Assembly: GCA_000507305.1 (NCBI GenBank)
Contig: DF239828.1
Coordinates: 1-64,000, forward strand
Length of the DNA stretch: 64,000 bases
Reading direction: 5' to 3'
From: Breviolum minutum Mf 1.05b.01
Lineage: Eukaryota > Sar > Dinophyceae > Suessiales > Symbiodiniaceae
In this document: positions 1 through 11,667 of the stretch, one piece after another
Numbering within the stretch: position 1 is the first letter of the stretch
Layout: each line of letters opens with the position of its first letter
Position numbers and translations under genes: made by a program
Notes under the pieces: model-generated
What the model was told of the DNA's origin: nothing
Seen by the model: only the letters and a program-made list of their open reading frames with translations
Database searches by the model: none

Positions 1-198
1 GGGTTACCCAAATTTGTTTGGTTCTCTGCTGGCAAGTGCAGCAGAGAACAGCTGAATCAGAAGGTTTCTACAGTGTGGGGACAACTAGGAAATCGAAATT
101 TCAACAACAACTAAAACTGTAGCTGTCATGTCAGTTTTTGGACAGGGTACAAACTCTGGGTTTCTGAACAGCAAAAAATCCATCTTGACTAATTTATA

Positions 199-299
199 TA
201 CACTCCCGTCAACTAGCAGTGGAACATGGACCCTTTGAAGATGTAGTTTCTATTGAATATGGGGATATTCCATTGTTATGTTAGTTTACTGGAGGGTAT
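199..299. repeat. MITE family E copy (degenerate left end)
   Basis: The right end reads TTAGTTTACTGGAGGGTA, the same terminus as the copies at 44267-44375 and 53260-53376. The inside shares the 'ggaccctttgaagatgta' and 'tattgaatatgggatattcc' stretches with the 44.3 kb copy. The left inverted repeat is decayed. Non-autonomous; no coding capacity. Confidence 0.6.
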
Positions 300-360
300 C
301 ATGAAATGGGGCTGGTATCTTTACACAGTTTTTTTTTTGCAAATCAAGACACCAGGGTTT

Positions 361-585
<225 letters not shown>

Positions 586-644
586 ATGAATGATGATTTC
601 GATCCAACTGAAACCTTAACTCCCAAACAGAACGATTTAAAGAT

Positions 645-2710
645 ATGATATCCTGCCGTAATCCGGCTTACCAAGCTGCAGTTTTTAACGGCTCCAGCAT
701 CAACATTGAAGGAATGACCAACTTTTTTGGCCTTCCCTTGCTGATTGCTATGAGCGGCTCGGTACCTCACTTTGTTTCGGGGGGTGCCCCTGACTGGTGT
801 CGTTGGGTACCCATGAAGTCACAAGAAGGCGTGCCAGAGTGTGGTGGCTATGAGCATCCTGGATCTTTTAGTGGCTATGGCTGTGCCAACTGGTGTCACT
901 GGGTACCAAATGCATCTTGGGGTAATACTTATGGCTGTAACGAATGTGCTGGCCTCTACTCCGGCCACACGAAATCCGCTGATAAAAGCGGATGCCAGAA
1001 GGGTTGCCAATGGGTTTCACGGCCTTGTTGGAGGAATACCTCTGATTGCAATGAATGTGAGCAGCCCATGAACTCGACCAAGTCCATGAAAACAGGCAGG
1101 ACAGTTGATGATTCATGAATATCAAATTTAGATTTTCCAAAAAAAAATCGCCCTAAGAAAGTCATTTTTGTTTCTTTTGGGATGGGGAACATCCCATTTT
1201 AAATGGGCTGGTTGTGAGTAGTTTTTTAACGGTCAACCTACGGATTTTTGTTTGATGTTTACGGCACTTGCGTTTTTTCTCCGGAAGGGATGGGGGTGCA
1301 GCAAGTTTTTTTTGCCAACAATTCATGCAACCTCAAAAGGTCTTAAAGTGCGGATGCAAGCAGATACAGAGAGTTTGCCAACAACTACGAGTGCAAGGGC
1401 GAGAAGCTGGTGGCGGCCGCCAGACTGGTGCAAGTGGGTACCCTCCAGCTCTCTACAATATGTTGATGAGTGTAACTGTCCACACTCAGACGTAAGCTTT
1501 TGTTTTGTTTTTTCTGATTGCATTTGGCAGTTACTTGGATGTCCCAACGAAATTAGTAAAAGGTTAGTAAGTGGGGGTTCTAACCCCAATATTTCCCATT
1601 TATAAGTGAAATAGCCCGTTGATCCGTTCACCATTTCTCACTTCTCAAAAAACTCAAAGATCAAATCCTTTCTGAGGGAACCCGGGTTGCCAAAGCACAT
1701 GAACCTTTGGACTTCGTAAACCTTCTCAACAGAACCGTGACGCAGCAGGGGGATCAATCAATACGTACAATTGTGCTTTTGCGCGAGAAACCCGCATCTA
1801 AAATTGAAGACTCTTACAACTTCAATTTCAACTTAAAGGTGAAATGCGTTTTTTTGTTTCATGGCGTTTCATGGGATGATCCTCTCTCCCGAGCCCAATT
1901 TTTAGAACACCTTGACGACGAACATGTTGATCAAAGATCGAGGTAAAGGATTAAGACCTTCAAATCCAAGCTGCTCCACGTGGTGTGAATGGGTTCCATC
2001 CACTGCTTGGAAGTCTCCCGAACCGGTTTGAGAGAATTTGGCACCTTTTTTTTGTTGTTGGAAGTTGCGGTTGTTTAAAAATTTTGGTTTTGGACCAAAC
2101 CAAAAGCGGTTTCTCATTTTTTGGAAGAATTTTGGCAGAATTTTTGTCGCCTCCAAAGGTGTCTGGTTGATGTTCTTGCCGTTTTCTTGCGTCCAAAAAT
2201 CGAATTCCTGATTGAATTGGATTTATCGCTCCAACTTCCGGGAAAATCGCACGTTTTTGACTATGTTTTGAAGAGAAGTTTCTGTTGAGATATCGAATCT
2301 TTGTTGTGTGTTATGTATACCTACAACTAAGGTACATGTATTTTTTTGGTTGAGTATACTAACATATAGTAGATATTTTAGATATACCTAGAGCCCTTTT
2401 TTGACCTCTATTTTTGAAGGGACCCAACCCTCCAAAAGAAGGGAAACCGGTCATTTGGGGAAACCGGGTACATCAAGGTTGAAGCCTTGGGCCTCGGGCC
2501 TCAGCCTCGGGCCTCAATCTTAGGTCAACGGAGGAGTGTATGTCTTGTCCGGGCCATGGGCCGAACGTGACCACGGGTTCCCCTGGATGTTCTCACTGGT
2601 GCAACTGGGTACCTCACCTGTCCTGGCCTGAAACACGCGACTGCTTTGGATGCAAGATGATTGATGGCGGAAAAAATGGAGATTTCAATACTTCCGAGAT
2701 TTTGCCATAG
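645..2710 (+). CDS. Multi-exon Cys/Trp repeat protein (WCxWVP repeats)
   Basis: At least six copies of a motif close to G-C-x2-W-C-x-W-V-P-x2-S-W-x2-T-x2-C-x2-C are encoded on the plus strand, near 797, 891, 1003, 1427, 1980 and 2600. The first three share one open exon (frame of 645) that probably ends at a GTGAGC donor at 1057. The fourth exon ends before GTAAGC at 1492. The fifth and sixth repeats join well: an exon ending at 2012, an intron 2013-2523 (GT-AG) and an exon 2524-2710 ending in TAG restore the missing 'T-E-E-C-M-S-C' tail of repeat five. The even spacing of Cys and Trp suggests a small disulfide-stabilised extracellular or wall module, but I recognise no named domain and see no signal peptide. 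The start exon is not identified; the gene may begin outside the window. The repeat pattern is seen directly; exon borders other than 2012/2524 are inferred. Confidence 0.6.
1532..1660. repeat. MITE family A, half copy, inside the repeat-protein gene
   Basis: It begins TACTTGGATGTCCCAACG and continues with the family's internal 'ttagtaaaaggttagtaagtg' and 'cccatttataagt' stretches. The right terminus is missing. It lies in the predicted intron after the fourth WCxWVP repeat. Confidence 0.6.
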
Positions 2711-3000
2711 AAGAGGCTGATGTTTGCCATGGTTTTGTGGAACGAATACCACTTGAGATGCAACTTGTAGAGGTCCTTTTGTGTTGCGTCACAAGTATGC
2801 CTATGCCCACTTTTTTTTGTTTGGCAGGCTTTACCATGTATGGTACATTGTACAGGTTTTAAACATGGAGCTTTTGGGAACCCTCGCTTTTGCTGTTTGG
2901 CCGCCAGTACAGCATGGCTTTGAGCAATAGCTTTGGGTGATCCGAAGGGCGAAAATGAAGTCTGGTCTGGAGACAACTTGAGAAGGTAGGAAAAAGACAT
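2692..3000 (-). CDS. Probable first exon, unknown protein
   Basis: An ATG-initiated frame of 103 codons runs from 3000 down to a GTATTG donor at 2691, in phase 0. Codons mostly end in G/C and composition is balanced (starts MSFSYLLKLSPDQTS; later HTCDATQKDLYK). An earlier donor (GTAAAG after 2835) is also possible. The frame stays open to 2614, but its last part is antisense to the terminal exon of the plus-strand WCxWVP gene, so the two genes may be convergent and overlap slightly. No family recognised. Confidence 0.45.
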
Positions 3001-3292
3001 TGTGGATGCATGCTAAAATCAAGATCAACATGAAGAAACCTGAAATTGGTACTTTCCTACAAAAATCATCCATTTCCTTACGAATTCTTTACTTCAAGTT
3101 TTGCGGGGGCCCTTCTTTTTGAGACCTATATTCTCGAAAAAAGACATGGTGACTCTAATTTGGTGAAACATTATGATTCACCCAGATGTGACTATTATGA
3201 ACCCGGCATCAGGAAAAGGTTCCTTGTTTCGATGATCAGTTGATGAGTGTGAATTTACCCCAAAGGTCTAATGTCAACTAACTGACGTCAAT

Positions 3293-3424
3293 ATGGGAAG
3301 AGCTAAGGAGCTGGAGGAAATAGAGATGATGTATTCCAAACCAAACAGGAACCACAAGCAAAATCACCGGGTACTCGTGGCCCATTGTTCATCCTCTGAC
3401 CTTAATAATAACTGGATGATTTAA
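3293..3424 (+). CDS. Small ORF, possible first exon
   Basis: The 43-residue frame starts MGRAKELEEIEMMYSK and holds a GTACTC donor after 26 codons. Charged composition and no family match. It is weak: short, with no partner exon found. Confidence 0.22.
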   Translation: MGRAKELEEIEMMYSKPNRNHKQNHRVLVAHCSSSDLNNNWMI

Positions 3425-3814
3425 GTATGATCAACTGGATCCTCAGTCATCTGTGTCTGGGATTTTTTTTTGGGGGGGTCGCTAGGGGGTATTGAATACG
3501 AACTCAAGATTTTTTTCCAGTGATGTTTTAGGGGTTGGCAGATTGGGGGACATCAAACATAGAAAAATAAAAAGTCCACCGTGACCACGTGAGTAGTTCA
3601 ATTTTTTTAGTAGATGATTTGGGCTTTTGCCAAATGTATTCCTTTCCTTTCTGAAATTTTCTGAGCTTGCGCAGAAGGACCCAGTCCTTCAAAAGTTTTG
3701 TAAGGCTTCCCCCCAAAAAACTCCCCAAGCTTTGAACAACTGCATAGACGTATGGTATATTTTACCTACATGAATGGTACGGTAAATGTAAAGTGAACCT
3801 ACAATCATCCCATG

Positions 3815-3960
3815 GATTCCTACGGCAGCCCAACGGCCGTGACCAACGTCCAACGTAAGGCCACCTTGGTGGCCATTTCACCGCCGACGGCCTGCGCCTT
3901 GGTGTTGACACATGCATATGCTGGCCTCTGGGCGCCTCAATTTTTGGAGGCTGGGCTCTT
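3815..3960. other. GC-rich exon-like island, strand unclear
   Basis: This is a local rise in GC with G/C-ending codons in two frames. Plus: MDSYGSPTAVTNVQRK from 3812. Minus: NTKAQAVGGEMATKVALRW ending at a TAG near 3829. Both fit dinoflagellate codon bias, and no splice pair decides between them. Confidence 0.35.
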
Positions 3961-4253
3961 GGGGCGGAAGGGAAAATTGCTTCCTTGGGAAGGAAGGAAG
4001 GAAGGAAGGGGGGGGTGTTTTCTGATGGAAGATTTTTTTTGTTGGGAAACGAAGATGTTTGTTTTTTTTTTTGAGGAAGGAACGGGGGAATGGACTTTTT
4101 TTTTGAATTTGTTCATTTGGTGACTCCTTGAATAGCTGTCCACTAAAATTGGGGTCCAAGAAGGATGACATCAACCGGGATTCTGCGACTATCCATTCAT
4201 GGTTAGTTACCCTCGTTTCTACTTAGGCTCCAGTGCAATATGACCGGTTACAA

Positions 4254-4435
4254 GGAGACAGAGAAACCACTTGGAGGATCACCCCACTTAGTACGTACTT
4301 AGGGCCACCCACACTTATAAGCCAAAAACAGGCCATTCGGAAGGGGTCCCAGAACCCATCTTAGGGGAGGAAAACGATTACCATAGTTCTTAACCACTTA
4401 TCCAAGTCATGGGACGATCCTCCAGGGCAGAAATC
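4254..4435. repeat. MITE family B copy (degenerate)
   Basis: Ends are CTTGGAGGATCACCCCA and GGGACGATCCTCCAG, facing each other. The inside holds the family's 'acttataagcc' and 'ccattcggaaggggtccc' stretches. Confidence 0.65.
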
Positions 4436-4776
4436 AGGACATTTCTTAAAAACCACACAGCTCTGAGGCTAAAGGCTTATACCCTTGGGTAGTGTATCAG
4501 GTGGGTCGCTTTTTGGCTATCAAAAAATCGGTGTTAAAAAAAAAACCCTAAGCATTGAATGATCTAAGAAAAACAGGATGTGTCTCACTTCGGAGTGTCT
4601 TTTTTTGGGGGAAAAGTATCGGATTAGATGCGAAGCAGTGATGCCTTCCCCCGAGCTTCCAGGGCTCGTTTAATGGTTTCGTTGGAATTGGGAGAGTTAG
4701 TTTTCCAGATATAGATTCAAAACCAAAGAAAAGTATTTAGCCGCTTCATATCAATGTATACATGCAGTTGGTGAAG

Positions 4777-6372
4777 TCATGTTGCAAAATCATCATTTTT
4801 CAGGTTCAATAAGTTCAATTGTTTAGCTTTTTCTGGGGGCTGTATTCTTGGCATTTGAGGTGAAATTGCTTCCATTTTTGTTGCCAATTTGATGGTATCA
4901 AAATTCTCCTCGTTGAATGCATTGGGGGGCCCCGAAGCATCAGCCGCGTCAAACGTATCCTCAGATCCAACAAGAAAGGCCATGATGAAGCAGATTCCTG
5001 AGCAGCTCTGGCAAGCGACGGACAGTACCTTGGCTGCTTGGAGGATGGTGCTTGACTTGATACGGATTTGTTGGTTGATTGGTCAAGGGGTCATTAGAAA
5101 GCCACCCCCTCCATTTTTTGGGGGGAATCAAACTTGATTCCCAAAATTTATGGTAGTCTTTGAGGGATTTTCCGAACATCATAGTGCATGAAGTTTGGGT
5201 TGCTAACACATCGACCCCTGTTGGTTGAAACGGAAATAAAGACGAACTTAAACTGGAAGCCGGGAGACATCTTCCCTACAGGAGGTTGGATAGAGATCTG
5301 TGAATTTGCAAGGAGTGCAATGATAATGAATACTGAGTGAAATTTGAAGGAGATACTTAGTATATGGATACGCAGTTGACCATACGTTGCCTAGCTACTG
5401 ATGAAATTGGCGCTAAGGGCACAAGACCTTTATTGATAGCTTAGAAAGTACGTACTTGCAGTTGGTAAATCCTCAAGGCAATTTGTAATGATTTATGCCA
5501 TAATACAGATGACTCGAACATTGGCACTGACATGGAGCGTGGAAAAACGAATGCAGCGCAAGGGGTCTCCCTTTTATTCATGGCTTGCTTCATGATGATC
5601 CCAAAATACACCCTTTTCAGGTTGCAGCCTATAGGCACTGAAAGGATCTTCCCTACATCGAAACTTTTTGTGAGCTACCTGGAAAACAGCGGTTGTTGTT
5701 AATTTCCATCAACTCTACCCCCAGAACCAGAAATCCAGTTGCCTAAATGAATGGTACACCATGTTTAAACAAGTAGAACGAAAATGGTTTAAAAAATAGC
5801 TTCTCCATTATGAGTACATTTTATCTGGTACCTTTTTTTCGAGGTGGCTTTAAATAGTTAATACATGTTAATACCTATATCGATGATGCCCACTTGGAAA
5901 AGATTCTGGGTCATATTTTTTTGGGAGCCTCAAGTACCACTGAGTGGAATAGAACGTAAGATTTGGGCAAATTGTAGGGACGGAAACCACATACCTCACA
6001 CCCAGAAAATTAGTTTAGTATGTTTTTTTCTCTGAAATTCAGTTTTATATTATTATAATTTGCCCCCAGATGACAAAAAATCCAAAAAAAACACAAAGCA
6101 CACAGGACCTGGGGCCCGTGATTCCTATCTTCAAGGTTTGGTTTGGGGAATCTAAGATGGTCCTGAATCGACTGCATCCAAAGGGGGGACGTTTTTTTTT
6201 TCATTTGAAGGATGACCCCCCTAAAGTTTCGGGAAGATGAAACTTCTGATTGCTTGCAATGTATGTCAAATTCTGAGTCTTTTGCTTTCAAAAACCCAAT
6301 TTGTTTTGGTTGTTTTTTGTTGTTTTTTTTGAGTTTTGGGAGTCTTTCCATCTTAATTTCGGTCAGGAGCAC
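4777..6372 (-). CDS. Four-exon gene, possible membrane protein of about 226 aa
   Basis: Exons in transcript order: 6372-6217 (ATG, ends phase 0 before GTCATC), 5742-5679 (acceptor TTTAG, donor GTAGCT), 5637-5456 (acceptor TTTTCAG, donor GTACGT), 5055-4777 (acceptor TCAAG, TGA stop). Lengths 156+64+182+279 sum to a multiple of three and every junction keeps phase. The last exon has a hydrophobic segment of about 20 residues (VLSVACQSCSGICFIMAFLV), then an acidic tail (SEDTFDAADASG). The second exon (LVLGVELMEINNN) is matched by a paralogous segment at 61528-61591, which strengthens the coding call. One oddity is a 41-nt second intron, short even for a protist, so that junction may be wrong. 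No family recognised. Confidence 0.5.
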
Positions 6373-6537
6373 TTCGGTAGGAAGGATGGCCCCGAAAACT
6401 CCAAGTGGTACTTAGATGATCATCACATGTAGTACGTGGCAGTTTGCTTAGCATAAAAACCATAAAGAACCCAGGGAGTGATCATGTAATAAGATAGTGA
6501 TCATGGGCTTCTTCAGCCCTTTTTCTGTATTTTTATG

Positions 6538-6643
6538 GGTGGTGGCAACTCAAATATTTTTTAGATGTTCATCCCTATTTAGGGTTTGATGATCCAATGT
6601 CTGACTATAATTTTTCAGATGGGTTGGTTCAACCACCAACTAG
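6538..6643. repeat. MITE family C copy
   Basis: The right end GGTTCAACCACCAACTAG and the internal 'gatccaatgtctgactataatttttcagatggg' match family C. The left end is degenerate. Confidence 0.6.
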
Positions 6644-6722
6644 TTTTCTATAAGGCCTTGTTTTCTGTTGCGGTAAAGAGCACCGTAGACGCCCAGGGGA
6701 AAGTCTGTCTTGTTGATGGCTG

Positions 6723-6829
6723 AGGCGTGGCATGTCGTTGGGCTTTAGCCTTGCACCTCGGTGGTGGGCAACTGCCTGACATGTTGAGGGAGGCAGTGCA
6801 GCAGTATGTCATGCGCCAGGCAGGGTGGT
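6723..6829 (+). CDS. Exon-like segment (LHLGGGQLPDM)
   Basis: The plus frame encodes ALALHLGGGQLPDMLREAV followed by QQYVMRQAG, with strongly G/C-ending codons, and begins just after an in-frame TGA and a GCTGAG acceptor-like site. A minus frame (LLHCLPQHVRQLPTTE before a GTGCAA donor) is also open. I prefer the plus strand by composition only. Confidence 0.35.
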
Positions 6830-7294
6830 GTTCATTTGTGTGGGTGTGGTGGATATGTTGGAAGATTTGATGAGGTTTGGTTAGTTGGTGATGGTGATAT
6901 GTATATATATATATATATACATATTTACACATTTATAAGTGGGGTGAACCGAAAAGACTGGGTGCAACTTGGGATAACGCCAATAAGGTACACGCTACTT
7001 AGAATGGAAGATTTAGAGGGGGTTTACCTTTGCCAAGGCTAATTAATTATTTAGTAAAAGAGCATTCCAGGCGCCCATCATCCTAAGTGGGAAAAATACA
7101 ACCCCCCAAAATGGACACAGCCTAAAGCAGCTTAACATAGCCATTGTGAGGTTGCCAGCTCAATGGAAAGTAGTATTCGAACCACCTGAAAAAAAACATT
7201 TTGCGGCCAGGGGTTGCTGTACATTGTGGGAGATTTCCAACATTTTTTTTGGTAAGGCATGTTTTACCCACTATTTTTCCTCTTAGGAAAGCAG

Positions 7295-7345
7295 ATCATC
7301 ATCATCATTCTCCCACCTTTCGAGGCCAAAGCCTTGGACCGCAAG
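7295..7345 (+). CDS. Short internal exon candidate
   Basis: Seventeen codons (IIIIILPPFEAKALDRK) lie between an AAAGCAG acceptor and a GTGGGC donor, phase 0 at both ends. The Ile run comes from an (ATC)4 tract. The frame stays open beyond the donor (VGKTLRFMRRF), so the exon may be longer. Confidence 0.33.
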
Positions 7346-7449
7346 GTGGGCAAAACGCTGAGATTTATGCGCCGTTTTTTTTTTTTGATTTTGGGCATTC
7401 AGAAGCGAACCTGTTTTGGGGGAAGTTTTTGCCAAAAACACTTGGAATC

Positions 7450-7553
7450 CTAGGTGGTGGTTTCAAAGATTTTTTTGGAATTTTCATCCTGAAACTTGGG
7501 GACATGATCCAACTTGACTAATATTTTTCAGATGGGTTGAAACCACCAACTAG
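7450..7553. repeat. MITE family C copy
   Basis: CTAGGTGGTGGTTTCAAAG at the left faces GGTTGAAACCACCAACTAG at the right. The inside has 'catgatccaacttgactaatatttttcag'. Confidence 0.85.
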
Positions 7554-7741
7554 ACAATCTTTTCAACCAGGTTTTTGTTGGCGCGGGTTTGAAGGAGGCA
7601 GTTGTGGTGTGAATCCCCATAATTCCATATAATCGAATGCCAACAATGACTCACATTTCGACAGGCTGACAGGAAGCCCAAGTTTCTGTAAAGCATAGTG
7701 CAACCCTCCAGCAAGAACATAGCAAACGGGGAAATTCGTGC

Positions 7742-7924
7742 ATGGGATTTTACGAAAGGATAGGAGTTTTCGTTGGAATGCCAGAGGGTTGCGTCATGTT
7801 TGTTCGGCCCATTTTTGCCGTTTCGTTCTTCGCCGTGGGGGTTGGTGGCTTCGTCGTCGATTCACAGGCTGATTTGGATGAAACCTCTTTGATTGCAGCA
7901 TGCCGGGGAGCCCACAAACTTTAG
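7742..7924 (+). CDS. Small ORF with one hydrophobic segment
   Basis: A 60-codon ATG frame has a hydrophobic centre (FAVSFFAVGVGGFVV) and a polar tail (DSQADLDETSL). A second frame is also open here. No splice support and no family. Confidence 0.25.
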   Translation: MGFYERIGVFVGMPEGCVMFVRPIFAVSFFAVGVGGFVVDSQADLDETSLIAACRGAHKL

Positions 7925-8445
7925 GATTGTCAGTTGCCAAACAGGCTGGAACATCGGAAAAAACATGGTTTTCTTTGGATTGGACAAAATATGATCACAG
8001 GAATCCAGGGAAAATGCCATGTGGATGTTGTTGAAATATGAATGTTGCTTCAAAACTAGGAATACTAGGCAACCTAAGGAGCTACACTCCGGTTTATGCC
8101 TAACATAAGTGGCTGGGACATCCACCATGAATGAGTCGATGTATGTATCTCCTATGGTCCAAATGGTGGGTTTTCTAGCCAGCTGTGTTAGTTTACATCC
8201 ATTTGACTGAGGTATTTCTGACATGTGTGGCCCCTAAGGTCAAGGTGTGGCAGCCTTGCTCATGCCAAACTGTGGTCCTAAGAGCATGGAGAGAGGCCAC
8301 GACTTGGAGGGTGGATTTAAAAATCCGGTTGTTTTGACTTAGAATGATGTGGTTCAAAAAAAATGAAGTGGATGATACAAATGATGTAATTTCCCGTGAA
8401 AACCAACAGAAGTGAACAGTTTACAAATTGTTTTTTGGGGGGTAG

Positions 8446-8541
8446 TACCCTCCCTGAAACTAGCAGCTCGCCTCCAAAAATGGTGGTTTCCAATAGGAAT
8501 CTCCTTTTTCAGGGGCGAAAATGTTAGTTTCAGGGAGGGTA
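8446..8541. repeat. MITE family D copy with TA at both ends
   Basis: TACCCTCCCTGAAACTAGC faces TTAGTTTCAGGGAGGGTA, forming a near-perfect palindromic element of 96 bp flanked by TA. The shape suggests a Tc1/mariner-type target duplication. Confidence 0.9.
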
Positions 8542-8770
8542 CAGTAAATCCTCAAACTACCACAACTTTACCAACAGCTCGACCCACCATTTGATGATCT
8601 TACAACTCTAAGGACTCCAGGGTTGGAGCTGCCTTTTCCGAATCCTTTTCGAAGGGGGAGATCCGATAATTTTCCGGCGGTTGCTGGAAAATTACACATT
8701 TTTCAGTAGGAAATACAGGAATTACAAGATTCAAAGGATCCATTTTTTTTTTAAAGCTATGTTTTGGATC

Positions 8771-9040
8771 TCATCCACTAACAGTCACCACCAGGAGTAT
8801 TACGAATCTTGAGTAACCTACACCTGGTATTTGCCACGATTCCATCCTGGGGCTACTCGGGTATCCACCGGCTCTTTGAGACATCTGCAACAAAAATTTG
8901 GATCCACTTTCCCAACAAAGTATGTTTGTGGGAGAAATCTCCGGGTTTTTCCCCTTTTGCTGTTTTGCAATTTCTTCGATCCTGAGACGAGAGTTTCCTT
9001 TGCATTGTTTCTTCACAATATGTTTTTTGTTGTTGCTCAA
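8771..9040 (-). CDS. Unknown basic protein, exon with ATG
   Basis: The minus frame starts MSNNKKHIVKKQCKGNSRL and is rich in Lys/Gln. It is open for 89 codons to a stop at 8771; a GTGTAG donor follows the codons for RMESWQIP. The plus-strand alternative (98 codons from 8831) looks less protein-like. No domain recognised. Confidence 0.42.
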   Translation of the reverse strand: MSNNKKHIVKKQCKGNSRLRIEEIAKQQKGKNPEISPTNILCWESGSKFLLQMSQRAGGYPSSPRMESWQIPGVGYSRFVILLVVTVSG

Positions 9041-9139
9041 CCAATGGTTGGTTGGTGCTTCATGGTTAAGCCTATTACCCAGAGCAGCCCACCAACCATT
9101 GAATCATTGGAAATTGGGATCAGCTGAACCTTGGGAATT

Positions 9140-9700
9140 GCGATGAATCTCCCAATTCAAAAGAATTGCTGTAATATCATACTACTAGTAGTCCTTAAGA
9201 GATCATGTCTTTTTTTCCTTACCTTATGTAAGCCAATCCGGTGATGTTTTTCACCAGGCCGCATGGGAGATTTTTCGCAAACTTAACCAACCTTTCGTTG
9301 TTTTTTCCTTGGTATGATCACCAAGCAATACGTCTTCCTCCCCCAAAGTTGGTGGAAATAAGCCAGTAGTCCCCCGAGTTCACTAACGGCTGGAACTCCA
9401 AACTTGGTGGTTTGGGTCGATGTGTCTCCTCGGAACCAAGGGGGCGATTTTCAGGTTCCATATTAGTTTCCCGGCAGCGTAGGGTTCAAAAGCAGTCAAC
9501 TTTTTGGGTTGAAAAGATATATCAGATTTGAGTTGCGAGGTGTTGAAGATCTCCTCATTTCAGAAGATTTTTGTGCTAAGCAGTTGAGTTTACTTAGTGA
9601 ATATCCCTTTTGCAAATAAACATGATATATATATATATATGTATAATTGATATATATATATATATACATATTATACATATATCTGACATACATCTTCAAC
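9140..9700. other. Stretch without a supportable gene
   Basis: I see no coding frame with splice support. An AT dinucleotide tract flanked by inverted TATATACATA repeats lies at about 9622-9684; near-identical tracts occur at about 6900-6930, 18645-18672 and 24060-24080. Confidence 0.5.
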
Positions 9701-9712
9701 CAATCGCTGAAA

Positions 9713-9830
9713 CCTTAAACGAGTCGCCGGCCTCGTCTCGGCACAGATGCTTTGGAAGTCCTGGAAGCTGGACTAGGAAGTGGTCCAGTGTGGCTAGAGG
9801 TTTTCGGGCTGCAGATTCGATGATTCGGAA
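9713..9830. other. Exon-like island, strand unclear
   Basis: Three frames are open with dinoflagellate-like codons. The minus one (LATLDHFLVQLPGLPKHLC) ends at a GTTTCA donor. One plus frame reads TDALEVLEAGLGSGPVWLEV. Coding is likely but I cannot choose the frame. Confidence 0.33.
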
Positions 9831-10529
9831 GGGGGATTCGATGGAAAACAACATGTCCACATCGAATCTGAAGGAATCCAAGGAAATCTGATTTGACAAA
9901 TGATGGTTGAAATCTCCTGTTCTTCAGTTGGGGTTATTTTTTTTGAAAGTGAGGCCTGGCAGATTTTAGGGGATATAAAAACATGACCATTGGGGGGGAA
10001 TTTTGCACAAGGAGTTTGATCTAACTTCTGAAACCCACCACCCGAGAGTTGTTTTAGAGATTGTTGATTTTCGTGGGGTGAAAATTGATCCATGGATTTT
10101 TTTGGGAGGTCGATTTTTTTTGTTTGGGTGAAATCGATGTTGGAATTCTTGAGGTCAATTGGCTCAATTTTTGGGGCAAGTTTTTTTTTAAAATGTAAAT
10201 CCAACTGGGATAGAGAACTCTTGTGAAACATCAGAACAGAGAATCTGATCCCAGACTTGAGTTTGGTTAATGATTCAATGATCCACCCCAGCATCATGAT
10301 CATCAAAAGGTTTTTTTTTTTGAAAGACGACAGATGTTCTATTCCATTCTCACATGGTGCAATATGTATGTCTACAATGATATTAACATACATATAGGCA
10401 TATATATATACACATTTTTGCATGTACAGTTTGTTACAGTTATATATTTATGTATCAAAGGATATACTGCATACGATACAATGGGCAAGTAAAAGTTCAA
10501 TCAATCTCATTTCATTTGCCCCTTCGCCA

Positions 10530-10680
10530 AACCCTGGCTCAGGTCACTGGCCCCAGGGCTGCCCACGTCCATTGCGCGCTGAAGCACGTAGAAACAGCAG
10601 CCATGTCGGCCGCCGGGCATACCTTGGCGGAGCACTTGGGGCGGAAGCCACGCTTGGCACGTGGCTGGGTGTGTTGAGTT
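10530..10680. other. GC-rich exon-like island, strand unclear
   Basis: GC rises well above the flanks. The plus frame reads RAAHVHCALKHVETAAMS; the minus frame reads RAKRGFRPKCSAK before a GTATGC donor. The minus reading looks like the end of a basic nucleic-acid-binding protein, but it is too short to name. Confidence 0.35.
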
Positions 10681-11287
10681 TCTTCTTGGCCAAGGGCCAA
10701 GGGGTGAAAGGTGAAGGTTTCAGGAGCCTCGTTTTTTTTTTTTCTGGGCTGGTCTGACATATCTATCTAAAATCCTTTGCAGAAAAGGGGGGATGGGATG
10801 GTGAAGTTCACCAGTAGGTTTCCTTTTTGTCTTCTATTTTGTGTTTATTTTTCTTCCTTTAAAATCCCCAGAGTTTCATCGGATACACTGATTTTGGTGC
10901 TAACGGTTGATTTATATTTTGTCAACATGCACTTCTTGGAAGCTATTTGAGCATTGACCAAAACCCCTTATCATTTGCTGTATGTAGGAGATTGTACAAT
11001 CCAGTTGTACAGGGATTATACTAAACTCCTCATGAACCCATTAGTAAAATGGAATATCATAAGGGTTTTGGAAGTTGCTCGTTTGAAGTGGGCAACTACA
11101 CACTTCATTCATCAGGAATATTATCAGCGAATGAAATGTGCAGCTCCAAATTTCAGATCCCTACAGGATCACATGAAGCAACCAATCTTGTGAAGGCATA
11201 CTAGGCAAGTTCAATATACCAAAAATGATGTTGCGGTGTGTCAAAGGGTAACGTCCTTTAGATTACCATGATTTTGTTGGGTATCCA

Positions 11288-11401
11288 TACTGTTGATGGA
11301 AGAAATCCAGCACCACCTATGATGTATAAAAACCTTGTCAATCATGGGATAGACTGCCAACCTCAACTGGTGTGCAGGATTTCTGAACCATCAACAGTAC
11401 A
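11288..11401. repeat. MITE family H copy
   Basis: TACTGTTGATGGAAGAAATCC faces GGATTTCTGAACCATCAACAGTA. The inside holds the family's 'cctcaactggtg' element. Confidence 0.85.
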
Positions 11402-11454
11402 TATACATATACTTCCACATGTCAATTCTCAGGGGCTGTAGCTTTCTCCCTGCT

Positions 11455-11570
11455 TGACTGATTACCAAGGTCTCCTTCACGGCTTGGCTAGTCCAGTGCT
11501 TCCTTCAGCCACCGTTCCAGCCATGGACGTGACCGACGGATCCAGGTCGCTTGGTGGGTGATAGGGACAA
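11455..11570. other. Exon-like island upstream of the decayed gene
   Basis: Codon bias is high in several frames: minus THQATWIRRSRPWLERWL then a stop; plus AWLVQCFLQPPFQPWT then a stop. It may be an exon of a neighbouring gene; the strand is undecided. Confidence 0.27.
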
Positions 11571-11667
11571 CAGAAAAGGAGGGTTGCTACTGTAATTTAG
11601 CTTATCTGCATTTATTTGACCCACTGCTAGTTGAGCTACACAAAAACAAGTAAACGTGTACACAGCA

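Noticed and set aside
10954..11193. 79-codon plus-strand ORF
   Set aside because: The first half resembles a degenerate family J MITE; the rest has no supporting feature.
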